Shown here piece by piece: positions 1 to 8,515 of a DNA stretch of 64,000 nt (position 1 is its first letter; each line of letters opens with the position of its first letter). The notes under the pieces were generated by a model. The model had not been told where the DNA came from. It searched no databases and saw nothing but the letters and a program-made list of their open reading frames with translations. The stretch spans positions 1,178,001-1,242,000 of the forward strand of contig NZ_SOBE01000001.1 in NCBI RefSeq assembly GCF_004364285.1, written 5' to 3'. Made by a program: the position numbers and the translations under genes. This DNA comes from Frigoribacterium sp. PhB116 (GTDB lineage: Bacteria; Actinomycetota; Actinomycetes; Actinomycetales; Microbacteriaceae).

Positions 1-358
1 CGCGTCGACCCCCTCGCCCGACCTCTTCTAGGACCCCAGCACGGTCGTCCGATCGGGGTACGCGGCGGGGGACGACCGTGTGATGGGCGCTCGCGGAGAG
101 TTCCCAGGAAAATAACGTTTCGATAACTAGACGACCGTTACCTGGCCGTTATATCGTGAGCGGGTCGAGGTCGTTTGCTGTGGCGGCCGAGGCAGGATGT
201 GATTGCAGGACAACTCTGGTGCAAGGGAATGAAGGCCGGTCGCTCAGCGACCGGCCTTCTGTCGTTCCCGGAGGCGTGCGCGGCCACCGGCCCCTCGTCG
301 GCCCCGTGTCGGCTGTCTTCCCTAGACTCTCGAGAGGACCGCGAGCACGAGGAGCAGC
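1..358. other. Intergenic leader region before the MarR gene
   Basis: No convincing protein gene. The first 31 bases could be the last nine codons of a gene entering from the left (frame 2, TAG at 29-31), but there is too little to judge. Positions 110-156 are markedly A+T-richer than the rest and hold an imperfect inverted repeat (CGATAAC at 121-127 against GTTATATCG at 148-156), so they may be a promoter or operator. Positions 186-258 could form a small structured RNA ending in the hairpin at 232-258. A -10-like TAGACT at about 323-328 probably serves the MarR gene. Confidence 0.5.
232..258 (+). terminator. Hairpin, possible intrinsic terminator
   Basis: A perfect 12-base inverted repeat (AAGGCCGGTCGC / GCGACCGGCCTT) closes a 3-base loop. 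Only a weak T-rich tail follows (TTCTGTCGTT), so the hairpin is certain but its termination strength is not. No gene is visible just upstream, so it may end a small RNA or an upstream transcript. Confidence 0.6.
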
Positions 359-859
359 ATGAGCGACACAGCGGTGGCCGTCGGGGCCTGGGAGTCGCTC
401 TTCCGGGCACAGGTCACGGTGATGCGCGAGCTCAACGCGCGCTTCCCCACCGACGAGATCTCGTTCAACGAGTACGACGTGCTGTTCAACTTGTCGAACC
501 AGCCGGGCCGCAGCGCGCGCATCCGTGACCTCACGCGTCATCTCCTGCTCACGCAGCCGAGCATCAGCCGGCTCGTCGACCGTCTCGCCTCGCGCGGGAT
601 CGTCGCGAAGCACAGCGACCCGGGCGACGGCCGCGGCATCATCGTGTCGATGACCGACGAGGGGTCGGCGCTCTACCGTCGCACCGCGGTCAGCCACGCC
701 GCCGCGATCGCCGAGCGGGTCGGCGGCAGCCTCGACCACGACGAGCTCGTGGCCCTCACCGACCTCTGCACCCGGCTGCGCGCCGGGTCGTCCGGCGGCG
801 ACCCGGAACCCGACGACGAGGGCGCCGTGTCGGCGCCCGGGACGGACGGCACCGCGTGA
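359..859 (+). CDS. MarR-family transcriptional regulator
   Basis: This 166-residue protein has the MarR winged-helix fold. Helix-turn-helix residues lie at about 52-80, with recognition helix TQPSISRLVDRLASRG, followed by the wing SDPGDGRGIIVSMT at 86-99. MarR dimers usually repress their own promoter and neighbouring genes and release DNA on binding a small ligand. The ATG has a good ribosome site (GAGGAG) at 350-355. The last 30 residues are acidic and probably disordered. The stop overlaps the photolyase GTG start (GTGA), so the two genes should be co-translated. A link between a MarR regulator and light repair is an inference from this coupling; the ligand is unknown. Confidence 0.9.
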   Translation: MSDTAVAVGAWESLFRAQVTVMRELNARFPTDEISFNEYDVLFNLSNQPGRSARIRDLTRHLLLTQPSISRLVDRLASRGIVAKHSDPGDGRGIIVSMTDEGSALYRRTAVSHAAAIAERVGGSLDHDELVALTDLCTRLRAGSSGGDPEPDDEGAVSAPGTDGTA

Positions 860-2250
860 GCACCGCCTCCTCGACCACCAGCCCGACGATCGTCTGGCTG
901 CGCGACGACCTCCGCATCGCGGACAACCCCGCGCTCGACGCCGCGGTCACCCGCGGCGGCCCCGTCGTCGTGCTCTACCTACTCGACGAGCAGTCGCCGG
1001 GCATCAGGGCGCTCGGCGGCGCCGCGCGCTGGTGGCTGCACCACAGCCTCGCCTCGCTCGACCACGACCTCCGCGAGCTCGGCGCCTCGCTGACGCTGCG
1101 CCGGGGCGCGGCGGCCACGGAGGTGCCCGCGCTCGTCGCCGAGACCGGCGCCGGCGCCGTGTCCTGGAACCGCCGCTACGGCCTCGCCGCCCGCGAGGTC
1201 GACGCGGCCCTCAAGTCAGCGCTGCACGACGACGGCGTCGACGCCCACAGCTTCCAGGGCTCGTTGATGTTCGAGCCGTGGACGGTGCAGACCGGCTCAG
1301 GCGAGCCGTTCAAGGTCTTCACCCCGTTCTGGCGCGCGTGCCTCAGCCGGCCCGAGCCGCGGGAGCCGCTCGCCGCGCCCGAGCGGCTCACGGCGCCCGA
1401 CGCGCTCCCCGCCAGCGACGACCTCGACTCCTGGCAGCTGCTGCCCACGCAGCCCGACTGGGCCGCGGGCCTCCGCGAGACGTGGACGCCGGGCGAGTCC
1501 GCCGCCCTCGACGTCCTCGAGGAGTTCGCGACCGGGCACCTCGCCGACTACGAGCAGCGGGACTTCCCCTCGCAGGAGGCGACCAGCCGTCTCTCGCCCC
1601 GCCTCCGCTGGGGCGAGGTCAGCCCGTTCCAGGTCTGGCACCGCATGCAGGCCGACCTGCCCGCCGCCTCCCGCGAACAGGCGCAGGGGTTCCTCCGCGA
1701 GCTGGTCTGGCGCGAGTTCAACCACACCGTGCTGTTCGCGAACCCGCACCTCGCGACGAAGAACTACCGGCCCGAGTTCGACGCGTTCCCGTGGGAGGAC
1801 CTCCCCGAGGCCGACCTCGACCGGTGGCGGCGGGGCACGACCGGCGTCCCGCTCGTCGACGCAGGCATGCGCCAGCTCTGGACGACGGGCTGGATGCACA
1901 ACCGCGTGCGCATGGTGACCGCGAGCTTCCTGGTCAAGAACCTGCTCGTCGACTGGCGCGTGGGCGAGGCGTGGTTCTGGGACACCCTCGTCGACGCCGA
2001 CGAGGCGAACAACCCCGCCAACTGGCAGTGGACGGCCGGCTCGGGCGCCGACGCGGCACCGTACTTCCGGGTCTTCAACCCCGAGCTGCAGGCCAGCAAG
2101 TTCGACGGGCACCGCGGCTACGTGCGCGAGTGGGTGCCCGAGGTCGACGACGACGCCTACCCCGAGCCGATGGTCGACCTGAAGCAGTCCCGACGCGAGG
2201 CGCTCGACGCCTACGAGAAGATGCGGCGCACCCCGCCGCCCGCTGTCTGA
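856..2250 (+). CDS. phr: Deoxyribodipyrimidine photo-lyase (cryptochrome/photolyase family)
   Basis: A 464-residue photolyase that uses blue light and reduced FAD to split cyclobutane pyrimidine dimers in the cytoplasm. The N-terminal antenna domain begins at IVWLRDDLR (residues 12-20). The helical FAD domain carries GVPLVDAGMRQLWTTGWMHN and the family signature WQWTAGSGADAAPYFRVFNP at about 390-409. Length fits class I enzymes. The GTG start at 856 overlaps the MarR stop by four bases, which settles the start and indicates one transcript. No frame damage is seen. Assignment to CPD lyase rather than a cryptochrome or 6-4 enzyme rests on overall similarity. Confidence 0.95.
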   Translation: MSTASSTTSPTIVWLRDDLRIADNPALDAAVTRGGPVVVLYLLDEQSPGIRALGGAARWWLHHSLASLDHDLRELGASLTLRRGAAATEVPALVAETGAGAVSWNRRYGLAAREVDAALKSALHDDGVDAHSFQGSLMFEPWTVQTGSGEPFKVFTPFWRACLSRPEPREPLAAPERLTAPDALPASDDLDSWQLLPTQPDWAAGLRETWTPGESAALDVLEEFATGHLADYEQRDFPSQEATSRLSPRLRWGEVSPFQVWHRMQADLPAASREQAQGFLRELVWREFNHTVLFANPHLATKNYRPEFDAFPWEDLPEADLDRWRRGTTGVPLVDAGMRQLWTTGWMHNRVRMVTASFLVKNLLVDWRVGEAWFWDTLVDADEANNPANWQWTAGSGADAAPYFRVFNPELQASKFDGHRGYVREWVPEVDDDAYPEPMVDLKQSRREALDAYEKMRRTPPPAV

Positions 2251-2292
2251 CGCTTCCTGCCTGACGCGCCCCGCCTCCCGACGAGAGACACG

Positions 2293-3747
2293 ATGACCAG
2301 CTCGCCCCGCACCTCCGGCGTGGACGCCGTGTTCGACGCCCGCCAGTCCGACGAGAAGGCGCCGAGCTCGGTCTTCGCGACCTTCGACCACGACGGCGTC
2401 ACGCACCACGGCAGCCGCGGCACGCTCGACGGCTCCCCGGGCGGTGCCGTGCCCGGGCCCCACACGGCGTACCGCATCGCCTCGTGCACGAAGAGCTTCA
2501 CCGCCGTCGCACTGCTGGCGCTCCGCGACGAGGGGCGGCTCGTGCTCGACGCGCCGGTCACGGACTTCGTGCCCGCCTTCGCCGACGTCGCGCTGCCGAC
2601 CGCCGACTCCCCCGTGCCGACGGTGCGCATGCTGATGACCATGTCGGGCGGCCTGCCCACCGACGACCCGTGGGGCGACCGACAGGAGTCGATCACCGAC
2701 GACGAGCTCGACGACCTGCTGCGCGGCGGCCTCCGCTTCGACAGCGTGCCGGGCACGGCCTTCGCCTACTCCAACCTCGGCTGGGCCCTGCTCGGCCGCG
2801 TCGTGTCCTCGGTCACGGGTCGCCCGTACCGCGAGGTCGTCGAGCAGACGGTCCTCGAGCCGCTCGGCCTCAGGTCGACGGGCTTCACGAGCGACGTCGA
2901 CGCCTCGGGCGGCCTCGCCGTGGGCCACCGCCGCGGCGACGACGGCTGGGAGCCCCTCCCCTTCTCCGGCCCCGGTGCCTTCTCTCCGATCGGCGGCCTG
3001 TTCGGCACCACTACCGACCTCGCCCGCTGGGCCCGCTGGCTCGCATCGGCGTTCGACGACGAGGGCCGCGGCGACGTCGACGGCGTCCTGAGCCGCGCCT
3101 CCCGGCGCGAGATGCAGCAGCTGCAGCGCTTCGTGCCCGGCCTCGGGGCGCATCCCGCCGGCTACGGCTTCGGCCTCGTCGTCGAGCACTACCCCGACCT
3201 CGGCACGGTCGTCTCGCACAGCGGCGGCTACCCGGGGTTCTCGGCCCACATGCGCTGGCAGACCGCCACCGGGCTCGGCGTCGTCGGGTTCGAGAACGCG
3301 ACGTACGCCCAGGTGTCCGTGCCCGTGGGGCTCGCGCTCGACGGCATGATGGCCGACACCGAGGAGGCGCGGGTCGTCGTGGAGCCCTGGCCCGAGACGC
3401 TCGCGGCGGCGGCCGCAGTCGAGGCCGTCGTGCGCGGCGGCGAGGTGCCCGCGGGCCTGCTCAGCGAGAACGTCGAGCTGGACGTGCCGCTCGAGCGGCG
3501 ACGTCGGCTCTGGGCCGAGGCGGTGGGCTCGCTCGGCGGTCTCGTGGACGCGCAGGCGACCTCGACCGGCGCCTCCTCGATCGTGCGCGACGAGCCCGAC
3601 GTGCCAGCCGCCTCCTCGGCCGTGCCCTCGCACCGGGTCTGGCAGCTGCCTGCCCGGCGGGGATCGCTGCGGATCGAGATCCGGCTGACGCCGGAGAGCA
3701 CGCCCCGCGTCCAGACGATCGGCGTGCGGGCCGTCCCGGCGCGCTGA
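2293..3747 (+). CDS. Serine hydrolase, class C beta-lactamase-like family
   Basis: This 484-residue protein has the penicillin-binding / beta-lactamase fold. The catalytic motifs are S64-C-T-K67 (SxxK), Y159-S-N161 (YxN) and H309-S-G-G in the KTG position. The last 150 residues form an extra C-terminal region found in esterase-like members. No signal peptide or membrane segment is visible, so it should act in the cytoplasm, which argues for an esterase or peptidase rather than an antibiotic-degrading enzyme. It lies 42 bases after phr in the same direction, with GACGAGAG as a modest ribosome site, and may share its transcript. The substrate is not predictable. Confidence 0.85.
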   Translation: MTSSPRTSGVDAVFDARQSDEKAPSSVFATFDHDGVTHHGSRGTLDGSPGGAVPGPHTAYRIASCTKSFTAVALLALRDEGRLVLDAPVTDFVPAFADVALPTADSPVPTVRMLMTMSGGLPTDDPWGDRQESITDDELDDLLRGGLRFDSVPGTAFAYSNLGWALLGRVVSSVTGRPYREVVEQTVLEPLGLRSTGFTSDVDASGGLAVGHRRGDDGWEPLPFSGPGAFSPIGGLFGTTTDLARWARWLASAFDDEGRGDVDGVLSRASRREMQQLQRFVPGLGAHPAGYGFGLVVEHYPDLGTVVSHSGGYPGFSAHMRWQTATGLGVVGFENATYAQVSVPVGLALDGMMADTEEARVVVEPWPETLAAAAAVEAVVRGGEVPAGLLSENVELDVPLERRRRLWAEAVGSLGGLVDAQATSTGASSIVRDEPDVPAASSAVPSHRVWQLPARRGSLRIEIRLTPESTPRVQTIGVRAVPAR

Positions 3748-3808
3748 CGGAGCGCTGCATGCACCCGCCGGTGCCGCGACCGCGTGCCTCGGGCCCTAGC
3801 CTGGTGAG

Positions 3809-4309
3809 GTGACCGTCCAGTTCCGCATCTCCTCCGTCGCCCTGATCGACCCCCTTCGCCTCTACGACCTGCTGCGGCTGCGCGTCGACGTCTTCGTCGT
3901 CGAGCAGGAGTGCGCCTACCCCGAGCTCGACGGCCGCGACGTCGAGCCCGACGCGGTGATGCTCTGGGCCGAGGAGGACGAGCAGGTGCTCGCCACCGTG
4001 CGGCTGCTCGTGGACCACGCCGACGACACCGGCGCCGCTGCCGCTGCCGACGCCCTGCGGATCGGGCGGGTCGCCACTACGCCCGCCGCACGGGGACGCG
4101 GCCTCGCCGCCGACCTGATGCGCCTCGCGCTCGACCGCGCCGAGGGGCGGCTCGTGCGGCTCGACGCGCAGGCGCACCTCGAGGGCTGGTACGCGCGCTT
4201 CGGGTTCGTCGTCGACGGCCCCGGGTTCCGCGAGGACGGCATCCCGCACGTGCCGATGTCGCGGGCGGCGACGCCGCCCGAGGCCGTGTCGTCCGCGACG
4301 CACGACTAG
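3809..4309 (+). CDS. GNAT N-acetyltransferase, ElaA type
   Basis: The 166-residue protein matches the ElaA branch of GNAT enzymes: LRLRVDVFVVEQECAYPELDGRD near the N-terminus and the acetyl-CoA loop motif IGRVATTPAARGRGLAADLM at about 87-106, ending in LEGWYARFGFVVDGPGF. The acceptor substrate is unknown. A -10 box TAGCCT at 3797-3802 ends six bases before the GTG, with no ribosome site between, so the mRNA is probably leaderless. It stands alone between a hydrolase and a TetR gene. Confidence 0.85.
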   Translation: MTVQFRISSVALIDPLRLYDLLRLRVDVFVVEQECAYPELDGRDVEPDAVMLWAEEDEQVLATVRLLVDHADDTGAAAAADALRIGRVATTPAARGRGLAADLMRLALDRAEGRLVRLDAQAHLEGWYARFGFVVDGPGFREDGIPHVPMSRAATPPEAVSSATHD

Positions 4310-4390
4310 ACCACTGGGCCGCGGCGGCCGCCCTGGCCGATCGGCGACCGGACCGTCGCGTCCGGTCGCGCCCGGCCCTACACTCGGGCC

Positions 4391-4948
4391 ATGGAACGCC
4401 GTGCGACCCCGCCCCGTGAGCGCATCCTCGCCGCCGCGAGGGGCGAGTTCGCCGCCACCGGCCTGGCCGGTGCCCGGATCGACGCGATCGCGCGCGAGGC
4501 CGAGGCGAGCAAGGAACGGCTCTACGCCCACTTCTCGACGAAGCGCGACCTCTTCGACGCCGTCCTCGGCGAGAGCATCGACCGGTGGGTGCAGGCCATC
4601 CCGTTCGACGCCCACGACCTTCCCGGCTGGGCCCGGCGCCTCTACGACCACCTGGCCCTGCACCCCGACGACGCGCGCATGCTGCTCTGGGGCCAGATCG
4701 AGGGCGCCTCGCTGCCGAGCCCCGGGGTGGTCGACCACGCCCAGCTCGAGGCGCGTCGCGCCGCGGTGCAGGAGGCGCAGGAGACCGGCCACATCGCGCC
4801 CGGCTGGAACGCCGACGAGCTGTTGACCATGGTGTTCGGGGTCGTCCTCGGCTGGTTCGTCACGCCGTCCGCGACGAACCTGCACGGCGGCCCGCACGAG
4901 CGGCGCTGCGACGTCGTGGAGGAGGCCGTGAGGCGCCTGGTCGGCTGA
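4391..4948 (+). CDS. TetR-family transcriptional regulator
   Basis: A 185-residue protein with an N-terminal TetR DNA-binding domain (ERILAAARGEFAATGLAGAR, then IAREAEASKERLYAHFSTKRDLFDAVL at about 31-57). The C-terminal half is a ligand-binding helical domain of the AcrR-like type. The -10 box TACACT at 4379-4384 lies six bases before the ATG, so the transcript looks leaderless. It is followed by a dienelactone hydrolase with its own promoter, which is a plausible but unproven target. Confidence 0.9.
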   Translation: MERRATPPRERILAAARGEFAATGLAGARIDAIAREAEASKERLYAHFSTKRDLFDAVLGESIDRWVQAIPFDAHDLPGWARRLYDHLALHPDDARMLLWGQIEGASLPSPGVVDHAQLEARRAAVQEAQETGHIAPGWNADELLTMVFGVVLGWFVTPSATNLHGGPHERRCDVVEEAVRRLVG

Positions 4949-5031
4949 CCCGCGCCTCCTCGGGTCGTCGTGTCGTCGCCTCCTCGCCTGCGCACGTCCT
5001 CGCCTCACGGGCCGGGAGTAGCGTCGCGCTC

Positions 5032-5835
5032 GTGACCACGACAGAGCTGCTGCCCGACCTCTCCCCCGAACTCCGCACCGTGCTCGACACGGTGCCCGAC
5101 ACCGGCACCGTCCAGGGCGGCGACGTCGTCTGGGACGACGACGGGACGCCCCTCGAGGGCTGGCTCGCGACCCCGGACACCGCCGCCTCGGCCGAACCCG
5201 ACGAGCTGCGTCCCGCGGTGCTCGTGCTGCACGACTGGTTCGGCGTCGTCGACCACGTCAAGGTGCGAGCGGTGATGCTCGCCCGCCTCGGCTACGTCGC
5301 CCTCGCCGGGGACGTCTACGGCCAGGGGGTCCGCCCGGGGCCCGAGGAGGCGGGCGCCCAGGCCGGTGCCTGGTACGGCGACGTCCCCGCGTTCCGCGCA
5401 CGCCTCGCCGCCAACCTGGAGCGGCTGCGGGCCGAGCCCGGCGTCGACCCCGCGCGCATCGCCGTGATGGGCTACTGCTTCGGCGGCTCGGGCGCCCTCG
5501 AGCTCGCCCGCTCGGGCGCCGACGTGGCAGCGGTCGCGTCGTTCCACGGCGGTCTCGGCACGCAGCTGCCCGCCGAGGAGGGCGCCGTGACGGCGCCGCT
5601 GCTCGTGATGACGGGCACGGCCGACCCGGTCGTCCCCGACGACGCCGTCGTCGCCTTCGAGGACGAGCTCCGCGCCGCCGGCGCCACGGACTGGCAGGTC
5701 GTCAGCTACAGCGACGCGATGCACGCCTTCGCGGTGCCCGGCACCGACTCCCCCGAGCACGGCGCCCAGTACCAGGCCGTCGCCGACCGGCGCTCGTGGG
5801 CCCAGATGCGCGCCTTCTTCGACGAGGTGCTCTAG
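5032..5835 (+). CDS. Dienelactone hydrolase family protein
   Basis: 267 residues with an alpha/beta-hydrolase fold. The nucleophile is Cys149 in GYCFGGSG, the acid is the Asp in GTADPVVPDD and the base is the His in DAMHAFAVPG, the C-D-H triad of dienelactone hydrolases. LHDWFGVVDHVK marks the oxyanion region. The reading frame is open far upstream, but GTG at 5032 is chosen because TAGCGT (5019-5024) ends seven bases before it, a spacing that recurs at many leaderless genes here. The natural substrate may be a general ester or lactone rather than dienelactone, since no aromatic catabolic genes are nearby. Confidence 0.85.
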   Translation: MTTTELLPDLSPELRTVLDTVPDTGTVQGGDVVWDDDGTPLEGWLATPDTAASAEPDELRPAVLVLHDWFGVVDHVKVRAVMLARLGYVALAGDVYGQGVRPGPEEAGAQAGAWYGDVPAFRARLAANLERLRAEPGVDPARIAVMGYCFGGSGALELARSGADVAAVASFHGGLGTQLPAEEGAVTAPLLVMTGTADPVVPDDAVVAFEDELRAAGATDWQVVSYSDAMHAFAVPGTDSPEHGAQYQAVADRRSWAQMRAFFDEVL

Positions 5836-5890
5836 GCGCGACCTGCCGAGCCTCCCGCGGCAGCCGCGGAGGACACGACCTGCCGGGAAA

Positions 5891-5928
5891 GGGACGTCTC
5901 AGCCGTGGGCCCCACGTCGAGACGTCCC
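5891..5928. terminator. Bidirectional hairpin between convergent genes
   Basis: GGGACGTCTC (5891-5900) pairs with GAGACGTCCC (5919-5928), and the loop contains a second small stem (GTGGGCCCCAC). It sits between the plus-strand hydrolase and the minus-strand ribH and can serve both. Confidence 0.65.
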
Positions 5929-5939
5929 GTTCGCGCTCT

Positions 5940-6056
5940 GACGCCCGCCGGGGGCCGGGGGCGCGGGCCGGAGGCGCGGGCCGGAGGCGCGGGCCGCGGG
6001 CCGGGGGCCGGCGGCCGGGGCGAGAGGGCCAGGACCAGGACCAGGACCAGGGCCGA
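5940..6056. repeat. Low-complexity GC repeats
   Basis: Runs of GGGGGCC / GGAGGCGCGGGCC variants are followed by about four copies of the hexamer AGGACC at 6030-6053. It lies directly after the ribH stop, between convergent genes. No coding potential is claimed. Confidence 0.6.
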
Positions 6057-6059
6057 CCG

Positions 6060-6563
6060 TCAGGCGGCGGAGCCGGCTCGGGCCGAGCCGCCCGCGGCGA
6101 TCGCACGGAGCTGGACGGCCGTCGCGACGGCGGCGTGGGCGGCCTCGGCGCCCTTGTCCTCCTTCGAGCCGGGCAGACCGGCCCGGTCGAGCCCCTGCTG
6201 CTCGTCGTCGAGGGTGAGCACGCCGAACCCGACGGGCTTGCCTGTGTCGAGCGAGACGCGCAGCAGGCCCGACGTGGCCGCGTCCGAGACGTACTCGAAG
6301 TGCGGCGTGCCGCCCCGGATGATCACGCCGAGCGCCACGACCGCGTCGGCGCCCGCCTCGAGGGCGGCCTTCGCGACCACGGGCAGCTCGAAGCTACCGG
6401 GCACGCGCAGCACCTCGGCGGTCGCGCCGAGGCGCTCGACGGTGGCCAGCGCCCCGGCGAGCAGGCCGTCGGTGATGGTCTCGTGCCAGGTCCCGGCGAC
6501 GATCGCGACGCGCACGCCGGTCCCGTCGACGTCGATCTCGGTGGGGGCGCCCTCGACGCTCAT
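6060..6563 (-). CDS. ribH: 6,7-dimethyl-8-ribityllumazine synthase
   Basis: 167 residues. It condenses the ribityl-pyrimidine with dihydroxybutanone phosphate to give lumazine, the direct precursor of riboflavin. Family motifs are [28 protein letters not shown] (active-site His in the HFE region) and [19 protein letters not shown]. The frame is open well upstream, but the ATG at 6563 is chosen because it has a strong ribosome site (GAGGAG) and gives the normal family length. It is the last gene of the riboswitch-controlled minus-strand operon, 113 bases after ribB. Confidence 0.95.
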   Translation of the reverse strand: MSVEGAPTEIDVDGTGVRVAIVAGTWHETITDGLLAGALATVERLGATAEVLRVPGSFELPVVAKAALEAGADAVVALGVIIRGGTPHFEYVSDAATSGLLRVSLDTGKPVGFGVLTLDDEQQGLDRAGLPGSKEDKGAEAAHAAVATAVQLRAIAAGGSARAGSAA

Positions 6564-6676
6564 GTGTGTCTCCTCGGGTGGTGTGGTGCGGGTGGGGTAG
6601 GTGGACGACGGACCGGCAGTGACGGGTCGGCAGCGACTGTGACCGTGACTGCCGTCAGGCCGTCGGGCCGTCGGGC

Positions 6677-7417
6677 TCAGCCCTGGCGGTCGCGCTCGTC
6701 GAGCCAGACCACGAGCTGGGCGATCGACACGACGGGCACGCCGTCGCGGGCGCCGAGGGCGACGAGCCCGGGCCAGCGCATCATCTCGCCGTCGTCGGCG
6801 ACGATCTCGCTGATGGCGGCGACGGGACGGAGGCCGGCCGCACGCATCAGGTCGACCGCCGCCTCCGTGTGCCCGTTCCGCTCGCGGACGCCGCCGGGGC
6901 GGGCGCGCAGGGGCAGCACGTGCCCCGGGCGACGCAGGTCGTCGCGGACGGACGCGGGGTCGGCGAGGACCCGCAGCGTCGTCGCCCGGTCGGAGGCACT
7001 GATGCCCGTCGTCACGCCCGCCGACGCATCGACGCTGACCGTGTAGGCGGTGCCCCGCGCGTCTTCGTTGTGGGCGACCATCGGCGGCAGGTCGAGCGCG
7101 TCGGCGATCTCCGCCGCCATCGGCGCGCAGACGAAGCCGGACGAGACCCGGACGGTCCAGGCGAGCCACTCGGGCGTGGCCAGCTCGGCCGAGAGCACCA
7201 CGTCGCCCTCGTCCTCGCGCGACGCGTCGTCGGCCACGATGACGGGACGCCCCTGGCGCAGGTGGTCGAGCGCGGCCTCGATCGAGGAGGCACCCGTCGC
7301 CTCGGCCGTGTCGGCCGCGGCACCCGGGTCGGTGACGGGAGGCACGCCGGCCGCGTCGCCGGCTCCTGCCGCGTCGCCTGCTCCTGCCGCGCCGGCCACG
7401 CCTGCCGCGCCGGTCAC
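6677..7417 (-). CDS. ribB: 3,4-dihydroxy-2-butanone-4-phosphate synthase
   Basis: 246 residues. It converts ribulose 5-phosphate to the four-carbon precursor of riboflavin. Motifs: REDEGD (usually RENEGD) after [67 protein letters not shown]. Most actinobacteria carry a RibBA fusion; here the GTP cyclohydrolase II half is absent, and instead there is a 40-residue Ala/Gly-rich N-terminus encoded by short repeats (GCGTCGCC-type). The GTG start overlaps the ribE stop (GTGA), so translation is coupled. Confidence 0.92.
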   Translation of the reverse strand: MTGAAGVAGAAGAGDAAGAGDAAGVPPVTDPGAAADTAEATGASSIEAALDHLRQGRPVIVADDASREDEGDVVLSAELATPEWLAWTVRVSSGFVCAPMAAEIADALDLPPMVAHNEDARGTAYTVSVDASAGVTTGISASDRATTLRVLADPASVRDDLRRPGHVLPLRARPGGVRERNGHTEAAVDLMRAAGLRPVAAISEIVADDGEMMRWPGLVALGARDGVPVVSIAQLVVWLDERDRQG

Positions 7418-8034
7418 GACGTCGCCCCCGCCCTGAGGGCGAGCATGCGGCGCACGTGCCGCGCGACCACGTCGGTCTCGACGTTGACCCGGCTGCCGGC
7501 GACCGCGCCGCCGAGGGTCGTTGCGGCGAGCGTCTCGGGGATGAGGCTGACCTCGAACCAGCCGGGCTGCTCGTGCGGCTCGCTGATCGCGCTCACCGTG
7601 AGGCTGACCCCGTCGAGGGTGACCGAGCCCTTGTCGACCAGCAGCGGCGACAACTCGTCGTCGAGCGTCAGCCGGACACGGCGCCAGGCCTCGCCCGGCT
7701 CGATCTCGAAGACGGACGCCGTGCCGTCGACGTGGCCCTGGACGATGTGCCCGCCGAGGCGGTCTCCGACCCGCGCGGCGCGCTCGAGGTTGACCGGCGA
7801 CCCGGCGCCGAGCCCGGCGAGGGTGCTGACCCTCAGCGTCTGCTTCATCACGTCGGCGGTGAACGCGCCCTCGCTGCGGTCGACGACGGTGAGGCACACG
7901 CCGCTGACCGAGATCGAGTCGCCGTGCCCCGCGTCGTCGACGACGAGCGGTCCGCGGACGGTGAGCCGGACGCTGTCGCCGACGTCGTCGATCCGGACGA
8001 CCTCGCCGACCTCCTCCACGAGCCCGGTGAACAT
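7414..8034 (-). CDS. ribE: Riboflavin synthase, alpha chain
   Basis: 206 residues with two lumazine-binding repeats. The first begins [12 protein letters not shown] with SVSGVCLTV, the second at about 100 with [10 protein letters not shown] and [11 protein letters not shown]. The trimeric enzyme dismutates two lumazines into riboflavin plus the pyrimidine precursor. The ATG overlaps the stop of a 36-codon leader ORF (TGATG on the minus strand), and its own stop overlaps ribB. Expression should be set by the FMN riboswitch upstream. Confidence 0.95.
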   Translation of the reverse strand: MFTGLVEEVGEVVRIDDVGDSVRLTVRGPLVVDDAGHGDSISVSGVCLTVVDRSEGAFTADVMKQTLRVSTLAGLGAGSPVNLERAARVGDRLGGHIVQGHVDGTASVFEIEPGEAWRRVRLTLDDELSPLLVDKGSVTLDGVSLTVSAISEPHEQPGWFEVSLIPETLAATTLGGAVAGSRVNVETDVVARHVRRMLALRAGATS

Positions 8035-8144
8035 CAGCGGCCCGCCGTCATGGTCGAGGCAGCGGCCACGGAGGCCGTCACGGAGGCGGCAGCCCGTGGC
8101 GTGGAGTCAGGGGCGCACGAGGAGGTGCGGTGCAGCGAGGTCAT
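8034..8144 (-). CDS. 36-codon leader ORF between FMN riboswitch and ribE
   Basis: On the minus strand an ATG at 8144 follows a GGAG ribosome site and opens 36 codons rich in Ala, Ser and Thr, beginning MTSLHRTSSCAPDS. The stop TGA shares its last two bases with the ribE ATG (TGATG), the classic arrangement for translational coupling. I recognise no protein family. It occupies the place where ribD normally sits, but shows no RibD motifs. It may be the element whose ribosome site the riboswitch hides, with ribE translated by re-initiation. Coding status is inferred from geometry only. Confidence 0.55.
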   Translation of the reverse strand: MTSLHRTSSCAPDSTPRAAASVTASVAAASTMTAGR

Positions 8145-8230
8145 GTCGGTCTCCGTCCGGAAGGGGCGGCTCCGGGGGACGACGCAGGATCGCTCAGCTG
8201 GGCGCGCTCTCACGAGACGACGCCCGGCCC

Positions 8231-8363
8231 GCGCTTCCTCTCATCCGGACTGTGACCGTCGGCACCGGAGTTCCACCGGTTCAACCGGACGACTCCCCGA
8301 AGGGCGTCGTGCCGGGTCGCGGGCTGTGACCGCCGGTTCAGATTTGCACTGACCCCGGAGCGC
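8231..8363 (-). promoter_or_regulatory. FMN riboswitch (RFN element)
   Basis: Read on the minus strand the conserved RFN blocks appear in order: GGGGTCAGTGCAAATCTGA, ACCGGCGGT, a variable arm, CCGGTGGAACTCCGGTGCCGA, CAGTCCGGATGAGAGGAAG. The ends (GCGCTCC and GGAAGCGC) can pair as P1. A -10 box TAGGGT lies just upstream (8377-8382, minus strand). Binding FMN is expected to shut down the riboflavin operon ribE-ribB-ribH. No T-tailed terminator is obvious between the aptamer and 8144, so control of translation through the leader ORF is likelier. Confidence 0.93.
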
Positions 8364-8440
8364 GTTGCTCACGGCGACCCTAGCACCGCGTCCGACGAGG
8401 ACGCCGGACGCTCGTCCACGGACGCGTGCCTCATGCGCCA

Positions 8441-8498
8441 CACCCCCGAACGTGCAATGCACCCCTTGATTCAGGGGTGCGGTGCACGTTCGGGGGTG
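8441..8498. terminator. 58-base nested palindrome, likely terminator
   Basis: CACCCCCGAACGTGCA (8441-8456) pairs perfectly with TGCACGTTCGGGGGTG (8483-8498), and an inner stem GCACCCCT / AGGGGTGC extends it around a TGATTC loop. It sits just past the stop of the minus-strand pentapeptide gene and before the riboflavin promoter, insulating the two. Confidence 0.7.
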
Positions 8499-8515
8499 CA
8501 GGCGCCCGCGTCCGC

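Noticed and set aside
2-31. Possible C-terminal end of a plus-strand gene entering from the left (TAG at 29-31)
   Set aside because: Only nine codons are visible, and another frame is also open, so there is no basis for a call.
1297-3633. 778-codon open frame on the minus strand
   Set aside because: It is antisense to the photolyase and the serine hydrolase, with Arg/Gly/His-rich composition typical of shadow frames in high-G+C DNA.
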